Shown piece by piece: positions 12,854-24,700 of a DNA stretch of 64,000 nt (positions are counted from its first letter, which is position 1; each line of letters begins with the position of its first letter). The notes below the pieces were generated by a model that saw only the letters and a list, made by a program, of their open reading frames with translations, ran no database searches and was not told the DNA's origin. The translations under genes were made by a program, and so were the position numbers. This DNA comes from Ulva prolifera (Eukaryota > Chlorophyta > Ulvophyceae > Ulvales > Ulvaceae): positions 5,408,354 to 5,472,353 of the forward strand of contig CM041198.1 in assembly GCA_023078555.1 (NCBI GenBank), read 5' to 3'.

Positions 12854-13099
12854 TTATTGCGACCCCTTGAACTTAGCCAGCTTCTCGTTATACATCTTCT
12901 CATCCCTGACAAGGCCATCTTTCATCCTCTGCATGCACTGTCTGTCAAGATCATCCGGCCGGTGTTGACGCACGCATCGTATGACCACGGACAGTACCTG
13001 TCTCTCGTCTTGCTGCTGCTGATGAACTGCGTATATGATAGCACACGCAGCGACAGAAATGGCTGTCAACGTCACGTATGGCCGGGGTTGGCGGGTCAT
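12854..13099 (-). CDS. PET117: PET117-like cytochrome c oxidase assembly factor
   Basis: Two exons, 13099-12998 and 12928-12854, encode 58 residues; the 69-base intron (GTACTG...TGCAG) is open in frame, so an unspliced reading gives 81 residues. The spliced product has a short basic N-terminus, one hydrophobic segment (about residues 9-25, ending IIYAVH), then QQQQDERQRMKDGLVRDEKMYNEKLA. That matches the PET117 pattern of one inner-membrane anchor followed by VH..Q..ER..M..G..RD. PET117 works with COX15 in haem A synthesis for mitochondrial complex IV. The length is at the short end of the family. The call rests on pattern alone. Confidence 0.65.
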   Translation of the reverse strand: MTRQPRPYVTLTAISVAACAIIYAVHQQQQDERQVLSVVIRCVRQHRPDDLDRQCMQRMKDGLVRDEKMYNEKLAKFKGSQ

Positions 13100-13542
13100 G
13101 CTGTGAAGCCAAACAGTGAGGTTTTACAGAGCAAACGGCCGACGTGATCAGGATCGCATCCACACTCACGAACGCACAGTTGCAACTGTCCATATCATTT
13201 TCCGCCTGTGCTTTTGGTTGCTTGCGCTTCGAAGCAGCCTTGTTGTTTTGACGCCTTGCTGCCCTCAGCCACCCTTGATATCTGGGCTGGACTATGCTTG
13301 CATGATACCTCCGGTATGGACCAAACCACCGCACGAAGCGGTTCAGAATTACTGAGAGACAAAATGTGTGGCGATTCGCCCGACCTAATGCCTGGGACAG
13401 CAGCGAGACATGTTGCCGCCAGTTTGGTGGTTGTCATGACGGTGGTTCGGACCAGACATCATATTGTACATCATGTTACATTGTGCTGGAGCAACAGCCT
13501 GAACATACAGTAAACACATAGAAAACTGAAGCGTACATCAAG
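13100..13542. other. Intergenic region between AXR1 3' end and PET117 start
   Basis: No gene recognised. It includes a candidate AXR1 polyadenylation signal near 13478. Confidence 0.4.
13476..13480 (-). terminator. Candidate TGTAA polyadenylation signal of AXR1
   Basis: TTACA on the forward strand, TGTAA on the sense strand, about 65 bp after the AXR1 stop codon. Confidence 0.45.
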
Positions 13543-16500
13543 TTATACACGGAAAACTGTGCTACACGCGTGGATTCCATTGTACACAAGCACACCGTCC
13601 AGTGGCACGAACTGCTGAAGGATGGTCTTCAGCGCCTCCTGAGCGGCGATGCCACCCACGATCGCTGCAACGGCATGCATCTGTGGCCCAGCAGCCCGGC
13701 AGAACTCCAGCAGCACGTCCTGCTTCGCCACGCTGTGTGGGAGGCCCATCTCCGCCGCAGCTTGGCCCACAAGCTGCTGCAGCAGCGACACGTCCTGCTC
13801 CCAGTCCGTGGGGTCCGGGGTCGCCCCAGGCGTGCGCTGATGCCTCTGATAGAAGGCATCTGAAGCATGCAGAGCGAGGAACGCCGCGGCCTCGTTGCTC
13901 TGCTCGTCCGTGTCAAAACACTGCACACCGCAGCGACGCTGAACGCCCCTCCGAATATTGCAAAGTCGTCATGCATCCATACATACATGCGCACAGCCGA
14001 AAGCCTATCGCCTCGCCTCACACAGCCGCAGAACCATGCGATCGCAGCACATGCAGCGTAGGCGAAGCCAATGTTTGCATGCACATATATCACGCTGGTG
14101 CCCTGGCAAGCAGAGCAACACAGGGTGGATCTAAGCAATTCCACGGAGTCGCTGCGTCGATGTCCCAGATCCGCAGTGGCAGAACCTGAGCACTGCATGG
14201 ACTTGGCACATGCCATGTGTCAATACATAGCCAGGGTCCTCAAGCAAGCCAGGCCATATGCCGTTGCATAGTCAACCGAGGCAATCAATCAGTCCAGTCA
14301 ATCAGTGGTCAACAAGCATCAATGCCATCACTTGCGGAAGTAACTGGAGAGCATCATACTGCTCTGCAACAAGCATGCTCGTGCTGGGACTCAACACCGA
14401 CATATCGGCACATACCTCATCCCCAGCATGCGTATGCGGCCACTGCGCAACAGGTTGTGGCCCATGTGAAGGCACGGAGCCTGTGAAAACATACAGCATC
14501 TCCCCACCCACTCAGTGTTTGCACATGCGGCCATCCCTCCACACAGTCACCGCCCATCACGTCCTCGCTCGCTCGCACTGAAGACGTCTCTCAAATTGCG
14601 TGCCGTCGGAAGGAGGCAAGAGCAGGGCAGGCAGCGCACCCGTTTCAGGCAGTCCACATGCATCTCAGAGGCCGGCCGCACGACCGGCGGCCGCCGCACG
14701 ACCCGCAGGTGCCGTGCGTTGCGGCACACCAGCCGCACGTCCTCCAGGGGCACCTCGGCGGGGCTCCGCCCGAGCGCCTTCAGCGCCGCATGAGCGTGCG
14801 CCAGCACCGCGGCGCAGTGCTGCTCCGCCCGCGCCCGGTACACCCGCTGCAGTGAGAGGTACAGGTCTGTCGTCGCGGTCATGTCCGGGATGGAGCCCTC
14901 CAGCGGGAGCGCGCCGCCGCCTTCATTCTCCTGCAGTCGAGGCGGGGCCGTCACGGCAGAGTGGGCGGATGGTGTGGCGTGTAGCGAGTACGATCGGGTC
15001 CATGGCTCAGGTGTGATACTTGATCGGAGCGGCATTGGGGGGGGGGGGGGGGGGCGGGGGGGGGGGGAGTTGTGGGAGATACGAGCACGCCACCTGGTGT
15101 GGGGCGACGTGGTCATGCAGCCGGATACGGGGCACACGGGAAATGGGGCACACACGGGGACTACGCCGCCCCATCATTCGATGGGAACGACCATGGCGGC
15201 AGTCGTGTCAGCGCAACTATGCAATGCATTTGCTAGTGATGGAACAATTGACAGATATTGAACATCTATGGGCACATCAATCTGTTTACCCGATACCCCA
15301 TCAGGAAGATATTTAGACATGCAGCGGCAGCTAGAGAGCAATGCTGCTTGCTCCGCGCCATCCTAGAGCTACAAGCAGTGGTTGACAGTCTACAGTTTCG
15401 TGCTGCAGCCTGTACGTTGATAGCATAATTCGCATCAGCTGCTACACAGGCCCCATACCTGCCTGACGAAACGTTGGCATGCAGTAGCACGCAGCAATTT
15501 ACCGATTGTTGTGCATCTTTCACACTACAACAGCCGCCTTATACCTTTTATAATTATCCAGGTCTAGAGACATTATGGAATTGACAGGGCGATGCGTCCA
15601 CGATGTCGGCATGAGTGGCAGGTTGCAGCAATGTGATGCCCTGTACATCAGAGAAATGGCATGGACGCACCGAGAAGGCTTTCAATGCAGAGACGAGGAT
15701 CCAGAACGTGCTGCTGGAAGCAGTCAACTGCGTGCAGCTTTCATCTGAGAAGAGCTCTTGAATGTGCTTTGGCACCGTGGCTTTGGTCCATGCAGTGTGT
15801 GCATGTCGCACAGCTTCCTGCATGTAGCGAGAACTAATTGATTTGCTGCAATGTAAGACCAACTGAGATTGGGGCGTTTGGTATGCATCGGCAATAATGC
15901 AGCACGGGGTGTATATCTGTCTCAATTTGGTGCTGTGCAGCAAACCGAGGGAACTGCAGACCGACCTTCAATCTTGCCTGTCGAGTGTGCAGAACATCAA
16001 GAGGTGACAGGAAATGGATGAAGCCGATACAGGAATGCCACTACTGATCTAGCCACCGATCTCAGCATACGAACAACTTGCTAATGGTGTCACACACAAC
16101 TCGCACATGATCGTGTTGAGCTCAACGCACCATCACTACAAATGCCATGAGTGCAGCAGGAAGGAAGCAGCTAGCCATGTTTCACGTATGGAGAGAGTAA
16201 TAAGACGCAGCCTTCAGGCATCAAAACATGGAAGTCCACACAGAAGCTCGTATGCTGCTTTCGGGTGTGAAAGCAGTCCGGCAGCGAGTGAGTAGGACAT
16301 GACTGTCAGTCGGCTTACCGTGAAATTTTCTTCTTCCACCGGTATGCCGTCAATGGTGTGTTGCCAGCTGCGTAGGAGATCCTTGAACTCACGTCGCTCA
16401 GCAGCTGACGATGGCTCTTTGCCATGCTGAGCTCTCCACGCAGCAACTGACTTGATCAGAAGGATGGCTGCAGGCGCCTTGAAATCATCCATCGATCTCA

Positions 16501-17456
16501 ACTTTGTTTTTCATCGACATAAAGGAAGTCGTTGTCACACTGAGCCCATCAGGCAAATGTCGGAAAGGCAACTGAGGTATGGTACAATAGATGCCCCGCT
16601 ATCTTGGGCGTCTGGTGGAAGCACATGATGTGTTGAACAAAGAGCACGCACCCCAAGGAGTATGTTTGTGTGTGATGTCATCGCAGGTGTTTAAATCTAT
16701 GCTATCTGCCAGGCTCTGGAGCTCTGGCCATGGGCTGGCAATGCGCAAATCAGCAGGAATGTTGTCTGGCTTGCTCTCAATGATACACATCTCGGGGCCC
16801 GATAGCTGCACACACTGACGCGATCAAATGTACTCTGCTCGTCCTATCAGAATCGCCAATGATCAAGTTCTCCTGCAGAGACCATGCGCTCACCTGAACA
16901 CTTGCGAAGAGGCCCTGGCATGTCATGACAATCATGGTAGTTTTTTGCTTCTTAAGGCTCTCTTCTAGCAGTCTGATAGTTTTCCGAGGCATCTGTAAGC
17001 AACGTCCGTGTTGCTCCCCAAGGATGTGTACACCTGTGAGCTGGCTGGAATGCATGCACACTAGCGCACCTGCTCAACTATCACCAAGTTGTAAGCCTCC
17101 AGGAAGTCCGGGGCTGTCTGCAGCAGGTCGTCGATCACGGCATCGGAGAAAGAGCCTTTGACCTGGTCATTCAGCTCGCGCAGGAGCTTGCACGCAGATT
17201 CAGCTCGAGCAGCGCCAAGCTGATCGGGCTGGAAAAAGAAGTTATTCTTTAGATCATCTTCTGTGACCTTATTGTGGTCTATGATCGTGAAGGATGCAAT
17301 TCCTCCCAAGACTAAGTTCTTAAGCGCTTCTGTGCACATTGGACCGGCGCCTATCACACAAATTTTCGACGCCTCCAGACGTGCTTGACCATGAGCACCC
17401 CATAGTCGCACTTGGCGATCATATCGCTTTCCGTTTGCGTTGGGCTGCACTGCCAT
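13543..17456 (-). CDS. AXR1: NEDD8-activating enzyme E1 regulatory subunit
   Basis: Exons in transcript order are 17456-17070, 16992-16894, 16805-16652, 16467-16319, 15817-15671, 14930-14658 and 13920-13543; all phases fit and give 528 residues, as in human NAE1 (534). AXR1 pairs with the catalytic subunit ECR1/UBA3 to load NEDD8 for cullin activation; it keeps the adenylation-domain fold without a catalytic cysteine. Matching stretches are KRYDRQVRLWGAHGQARLE, LGGIASFTIIDHNKVTEDD, NNFFFQPDQLG, CIIESKPDN, DITHKHTPWAILLIKSVAAW, ELFSDESC, SSTFWILVSALKAF, GSIPDMTATTDLYLSLQ, HLRVVRRPP and the C-terminal GPQMHAVAAIVGGIAAQEAL. The exon 6-7 junction is about a dozen residues shorter than human, so a small exon may be missed there; its donor (GTGGAC) is weak. 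Start is ATG 17456, upstream frame having only TTG. Confidence 0.9.
15037..15067 (-). repeat. Poly-C tract (sense strand) in an AXR1 intron
   Basis: The forward strand shows two runs of G broken by one C; on the AXR1 sense strand it is poly-C, about 105 bases upstream of the exon-6 acceptor. Confidence 0.9.
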
Positions 17457-18734
17457 GCCGGGAATTTCACAGCTGTGCTGCCTACTTGAATCTGTCCGAC
17501 ACAATCAAGAGCTGAAACTGCAGTTTGATACTGTTGCGTTTCACATGAAGGCTTGAAGACAGGTGGTACGTGGAAGAATTGCTCAACCTAATGACATGAC
17601 CTAAAGATCATGCTAGTCACCTCATGCCACTTTCACCAACCTTCATCTCCGACGCTTGCTATTTGTCCGGTTGCAGAAGTGAAGTTGGTTGATGAAATTG
17701 AATGGTCATGAGATGGTATGTCTCATCTTCGAACATTGTCTTCCGCATTGGTGCTGACCAGCCTGATGTGGGCAGCCACGCACTTGCGTGCTGTGGTTAG
17801 CACAAGCAGCTGCCGCGCAAGAATGTAATCGACAATGCTGTATCCCCGGTGGCTGAATATCACCTCGAACTGACGCGACTGCATTCGTGCATTGCTCCAC
17901 CGTCAATGGTGTACTAGGCTCGTGCTGCCTTGTCGCAGTTGGTGGAGAAGTGGGAGCCCTATTCCGTCTGGTCGATGTTCGTTGACAGACGAGAACTGAT
18001 GTCATGCTCTTCATCTTATAATTGATGGTGTCTGCCGTCCAACATGGCCTTGTTTGGTTCAGCTTTGGTGGTGTTTGTCCATGTTTGGAGCTGATCCACT
18101 CCACACTTGCCCCATACATTCAGTATAGCCTTGAAGTAATGTTAGGTTGAAAGTGTGTCTACAACTGTGCAAGTGGTCTCTTTCAAATCTAGGTTGCGCT
18201 CGGGCTTTTTCCACTACCAGGACCAATCACTGTATCCCCATGTCGTTGTAAAGCCAGCTATGTACACCAGCAGAGCCATGATGTACACACACTACCAGCA
18301 GTGATGCGCCTCGTTTTACACCGCCAGGAACGCTAGATACTTCAGGTCAGCCTAGATCTTCAGGGGATTCTTATTATCAAGCTGCGCGCAGCTTCAGCAA
18401 CAGGAGTCCAGGTCAACTGACCCATCGACATATTTTGGAACGATGTATATATAGCTAAAGCATAGACGCAATGCTCGGGGAAGCTTATGACTGTGAATTG
18501 CCGGCGTATGAGCCAGCGCAGCATCAATTCCTATCATGCTCGTTAACGCGTGGCGAGGAGGGGCTCTGCGAGGCAACCTTGGCCAAGCAGCGAGGCTTGC
18601 GTGGTATTGGGAAATGACATCGCAAACAGCTGCAGGAAACAGAATTACAATTTTCCGCTAGGCCACGCGTATGAGGGATGGCTGCCTCGGGGACATTCGC
18701 GTTCGGCGCCCCGCTGTGAACATGTGTTAGAGGA
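17457..18734. promoter_or_regulatory. Divergent intergenic region between AXR1 and the USP48-like gene
   Basis: The two start codons face away from each other across 1.28 kb, so both promoters must lie here or in unseen 5' exons. No coding frame with protein-like composition was found and no core motif could be assigned with confidence. Confidence 0.5.
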
Positions 18735-21700
18735 ATGGCAGCCAAAAAGAATGCAAAAGGGAAAGCAGCGGCCTCTCGTGTAGCTTCTGGCGCATTAGCA
18801 GTGTCAGCTGAGCAAGCTAGATATCTGCTTCCTAGATTGTGCAACGGTGAACTGTCCAGCGAGGATCGTTTGCTGCTGCTCAATGCATCCGAGAAAGGCA
18901 AACCCGTTGCTAGCAATAGAAATCCTCTCTTCTATGGAGATCTCATTCCGACAAAAGAGGGTGGCTTTCGTAGGGACGGCATTTGGAAGCGCTCCGTAGA
19001 TGCTGTTGTACAAGCTGAGCCCGGACAGTCTAAGCAGAGCCGCGACGTCTACAGCACCCCCGCAGGCTTAGCCAATCTAGGTAACACCTGCTACGCCAAC
19101 TCTGCGCTACAGATTCTATACACCAACCAAGTGTTTCGGGATGCTGTCTACCGCATCGAAGAGGAAGTCATCGACAATGATACAACCGGCATGCTTCGGG
19201 AGCTACGGTCCCTGTTCTTGGACATGCAATTCCGCGACCATGCATCAGCTGATCCCCGAGCATTCGCGAATATGCTTAAACTTCAAGCCAGCGAACAACA
19301 GGATGCACAGGAGTTTCAGAAGCTGCTCATGCAGCGGTTGGAGCAGTTCATGGAGCGATCTGCAGATCCTAAGGTGTGTCCGACCTTCGCAAGCACAGTT
19401 ATAGCTGAATTTATCATGGTTTTCGGCGTCAATGCTTTGAAATTGCGTGTTCAACAATTGTGCGAGCACCGTTCGCCCCGTCCAACCTGAACGCTGGGCC
19501 CGCCATGCACTACACAAAGGCACAGTTCGCTTTAGATATGCGTCATGTTATGAGAATTTGCTTTGCAGGTCCGGGGTGTGTTGGCACGTTTGTACTGCGG
19601 GAAGAGCAGCTACGTGACGAAGTGCCGTCAGTGCAACGTGGAGTCTGTCCGCAGCTCTGAAGTCAATGACTTCTTTGAGCTCGATCTCCAGGTGCGCGTG
19701 ATCCAGGCGTGCGTGCATCTTCTTCCACACGACAGTCGTTTGAATTCCTCGGGGGCGACACCTCGCATGAGCTCGTTGACCACCGTACATGTCTCCAGGT
19801 CAAGGGTGTGAAGTCTCTGAAGCGCTCTCTACAGGCTCTTGTAGCAGCTGATGTCCTAGATGGAAACAATCAGTACTCCTGTGAAGTGTGCTGTACCAAA
19901 ACAGATGCTGAGCGGATGTTCTGCATTCGAAGCCTTCCTCCATGCCTTCGCATCAACCTGCAACGCTTTGTGTTTGACTGGAATACTTTGCAGAAGCAAA
20001 AGGTGTGGATCAATTCATTGTGTTGTGCCTGCATGGCAGCTTCCACCCCAATGCTGCCAATTAGTACTGTTTCTAGCGCCCCACAAACACCAACTTCTCA
20101 TGATGCTTGGTCAGATGACATCTATAAAACATGCAGTGCAAAGACGCTATAAGCTTTCCGATGAATCTGGATTTGACAGACTATGTTCATCCCGTCGATC
20201 AGCCTTCGCAGGCAACTGCGACTGAAGGCAAGGAGCCAACAGAAGATCAGGCACGACTAGAATACACGCTCACAGGGATAATCCTCCACAGGGGAACATC
20301 TGCATCTGCAGGTCACTATGTTGCGATCGTGAAGGACGAGCGAACCGGGGACTGGTGGAAGTATGATGATGAAAGTGTCACCAACATGGGCACCCATCCC
20401 TTCAAGGGGGCAAAATGGGATCCAGTCAGTGGGGACGATCCTTCTGGCAGTGCAGCAGCGGGAGCGAAGAAGGGTGCCAGCGCATCGGGTAAGGGAGGTG
20501 TAGCTGGCGGGCGGGGCCGTGGGGGTAGCAAGAAGGGCTCCGGGGCAAAGAAGGCCGGCCGGGGCCGCAGCGGGTCAGGGCGAAGCAAGGCTGCAAAGGT
20601 GACAGGTGCATCTGAGGTGGGCGATGTCATTGAGATTGATGCAGAGCAGCTCCAGATTGGCGGGGACTCGTCGGATGCCCGGCCATCGAAAAGGGACCTC
20701 ACAAATCTCACAGCTGATGACCCGATCGAGGTCGTACCTGCCAGCAAAGTCGCCAAGCAGCAGCCTGAGCCAGCGCTCGACGAGAACCGATTGGCCGCCC
20801 TGCTGGCAGGTGAAGAGCAGGCACAGGCCGACGGCGACGTTGCAATGAAGGCGGATGAAGGTATGTCGCATGTTGCCTGTGGTTGCAGATATAGTCACAA
20901 TTGTGCCATACGCTTAGTCTCTTTGCATTGTCTTGTGCACACCTAGGCATGATGTTGCATGCTAACATACCATGCCGCAGCAATGCACTGCTTCCCATGG
21001 CAGCGTGGCGAGTAGCGCAGTCCTGCAACACAAGAAGGAAACTTTGTCACCGCTCAATCATGCAGAAACACACAGGCAATGCATCATGATGCCATACACC
21101 TTGCATGCCACATGTGCTTCAGAGAAAACCGGCCCCCACAGCTGATGTCCGACCAAAAAGCGCCCAGCTCTGATTCACTGCAGGTTTCATGCTTGAAGCA
21201 CATGCCAGCACCAGCACCACGTGCCGGCATACGTGGCAGTCAGGTGAACAAGTAGTCATAATGCTCACCCTGACCCTTGAACTCATCAATCTCAGAAAAG
21301 ATAGGCCTCAGTATGGCAAGTTTTGTGCAGGGCCTGAGCCCACACCAACGGACCCAGCCGCCACAGCCTCCCTCCCAGCTACCGGAAAGTCTGCGTCTGT
21401 CCAAGCACTCAACTCCGGCACTGCGCTGTCAGGCCCATCATCTGCAGCGGCGGCAGAAGCTGCCGTTCCGACGGCGGCCCCCGCAACAGCTACAGCTACG
21501 AGCGGGACTGCAGCACCTGCAACCCCTGCGGCTCCCCCCGCCGGCCCGCTACCGCAAGACCTGAGCTCCAAGGACGCCTACATGCTGATGTACTCGCGCA
21601 ATGACACCAAGCATGGCAGCTGTGTTCCGCTGCCAGCATGCCGGGAGGGCCTGCCGGAAGGCACCCGGAAGCTTCTCGACGCTCAGGAGACCAAGCGCGT

Positions 21701-24700
21701 CGCGGCCGAGGCGGAAGCTGAGCGGAAGCTGATTGCAATGCGCGACGCCGTGCAGGAGCGGCGGGCACACATCCGCTCCGTCATCAGCGTGATGGCTCCT
21801 ACCGCGGACAAGCCTGAGGACTCCTACTTTGTCGACTCGGAGTGGCTCGCTCGGTGGGCCAACACGCCGCCGGAGGAAGAGCTGCCCCCGATCGACAACA
21901 GCGACCTGATGTGCCCGCACGGCAAGCTCGAGCCGACGGCGTGGAGCATGGCGAAGCGCATCAGCGGCGAGGCGTGGGCCGCGTTGCATGAGCAGTGGCG
22001 CGGCGGGCCGGTGCTGCCGCTGGACTCGCTGTGCAAGCAGTGCACACAGGAGCAGCTGCAGCAGATCGTGGCAGCGTGCGTCCCGAGATCCTGCTGCCTC
22101 CCCTGCACTGATGCCTCTGCAACCTCGGTGTGCCTGCTTCTGGCGAAAGGCTTCTGTGCACATGAGTCATGTCGCTTGCCATGATAGCATATGTGTGAGT
22201 TTGCAGCTGTGTGTGGCCTTGAGAGCCACAATGAGGTACACTGACGTGCAATTGGTGCATACTCCCACCGATGCTTGATGCGATCTCCCGCTTTGCTGTA
22301 TGGCAGTTCCGTTGGACATCATTTCGCCAGGCGGCGCTTTGTCTGAAAACATTGTCAAGAGTCTACCTGCGCTCGTAACCTGGTGTGTGTGTGTCTTCGC
22401 TTTCAGTCCTTGCTCTGCGAACTAAACAAGCCTGAGGGCTGCGTCATTGTTCCAGGGAAGACGTGGACACACGCCGCAAAGAGCTCGTGGAAGCGGTCAA
22501 GCTCAGCTTGGAGAAGGTCGTGAACGAAGACTGGCTGGGACCTGATGCGATGCTCATCTCGCGCAGCTGGCTGACCAAATGGAAAATCAAGAACTGCCGC
22601 CTGAGCCACCTCTCAGAGAGTGTGTCGCCCACGGGCAGCATCACATGCCGGCACGGGCGCCTCCTGCCAGAGGTATCTGGCATCGGCAGGTGGGTTCTCT
22701 ATATGAAGCACCCAGCCCTCGCTTGCATGTGACCCATTGATTGTGCCTTGCAAGGGTGTCGCTGGTTGGGAGTTTCATGGGGCATTCAGCCCAACACGGT
22801 GTGGCAATCATCAGATCAGCCGTCATGAACTGCATTGGCATGAGGTGAGGTGAGGTGGCTCGTCTGCCTGGGGCCTTCTGTGCCGGTAGACTGCAGCAAA
22901 GTGCCTGAATGTCTTGCAAGCTGAGCAGCCTCACTACAGCATGACCACAGCCGATCGAGGCCATGTGCGGCGCCGCACTAGAGAAGCCTACAAAGGGCGG
23001 TCGGGTCACGGACACCAGGCTCTCCAATGATGCCGCTTCCTGTAGGCGAACGGCGAGCAATCGCGTTGCGATTCCGCAGGACCTATTTACGTTCATCAGG
23101 TCGCACTGGCGGCCACAAGCCAGCGGCGGCTGTGAGTCCGGAACAAATGGCGCTGTCAAGTCCGGGAATCAGGGCAGCCGGGCTGGAACACCTGCGGCAT
23201 CGAGCGCAGCGGGGCGGGAGTCCACAGCCGCCGCTGTGGCAGAGATGAATGGAGATGACGCAATGGAAGTGGATGGATCTGCGTCAGGTATGGCAGCTAC
23301 ACATGCCTGCGCCTTTTCTTGCCTGGTCTTGATGGATTCTTTGGTTCGGTGGCTGCCCAGTTTCAGCTGTCAAAGTGTGAAGTTCAAGGCAGCCAATATC
23401 TGTGAACAGGTTCTCCCCCTGTTCTGCCTGCTGCCTGCTGCTGCTGCTGCTGTGGGCCGTGCAGTCAGCGATTTGGTGCCAACTACATGCCGTAGGCCGA
23501 CATGATATTTTCCTGTAGTCTGTCTCGGTGCTCTTCCGTACCATCGTCTGAGAAATATCTTGCATCTGAGAAGTTGTTGAGATGTTTTCTCAATCTCACA
23601 CGATGGGCATGTCTCAGATCAGATGACCACAGCCTGCTGCTTGGCTGCTGCAGCAGCAACATCCTGCACGCTGGCACATGTGCAGCTTTCCTGTACGAGG
23701 CTCCTGCTGTAAGTGGCGTTGCATAGCATCCTGGCCTTTGCAGTGAGGCGATCCAAGGGTGCAGGTGTGCCCAGCGAGGACAGGAAACCGGCCGCAACTG
23801 CAGATGGCACGTCTGTGGATGAGTGTGTCGCTGTTGACGACGACGTGGAGATGCTGGAACCTGATACTGACGCTGGCGCAACGGGCGCATCATCTGGATC
23901 GGCACAGAAACACACTCCGGTGCGCTCTCTTGTCATGATCCCGCATCGGGGCTGGCCCCCCGGGTCACAATCAGTCTCCAGTTGGGCTTGCTGGTGGCTG
24001 AGCGTTGCAAAGAAAACAGGCATTACTTTCAATGCGTGCCTTCGTCGTAAGGCTTCACAAGTGCTTGAGGGGGTGGCCCGTGACCTGTGGCAGGCAGGCG
24101 TGTGCATGCATGATCAAATCGCCATGTTTATACGGCCATCGACGGCTCCGAAATTTGGGTCCACCGTATGTTTGTGTGTTAGCCTGGCTCCCATCTGACC
24201 TGCCTTGTGGTCGCATGCGTGCACCTCTGTAGTCTGAGTGTCCCCTCACACTCTCGCATCCGACTATGCACGCATACCGAGGCATACCAGAGGCTTCATT
24301 GAACACACGCGTCGCCCTTCTGATGGGCCGGTGATTGTGCAGGGAGCGGCCGAGGTTCTCGAGTTCAAGGCAGCAGACGCAGAGGAGCTGGAGTGTCCAG
24401 AGTGCGCTGTCCTGATGGACTGCACTGCGACGGCGGAGGCGAAGTGCAAGGCGCGCGTGCATGAGGAGCGCGACGCCCTCAAGACACTCATAAACGTCGC
24501 GCTCCTCCACCTCGAGGATGGTGAGCGCTACGCGCTGCTGCCGCAGTGGTGGCTCAGCGCGTGGCGGCGGTGGATCACGAGCAGCCCGTGGAAAACGCCG
24601 GCCGCGGAGGCGGCGCGTGGCGGGGGCGCTGGCGGCGGAAAGGGCGGCGGCAAGGCGGCGGCGGCTGCGGAGGCCGCGGTGACGGCCGCGGCGGCGGCAA

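Noticed and set aside
17457..17504. Upstream extension of AXR1
   Set aside because: It begins at TTG with no ATG before 17456, where the conserved region starts shortly after.
17706..18119. 137-residue reverse frame in the AXR1-USP48 intergenic region
   Set aside because: Low-complexity, non-conserved composition and no splice context; looks like chance.
20137..20611. Reverse-strand Pro/Ala-rich frames opposite the USP48 gene
   Set aside because: They are the antisense of GC-rich coding exons.
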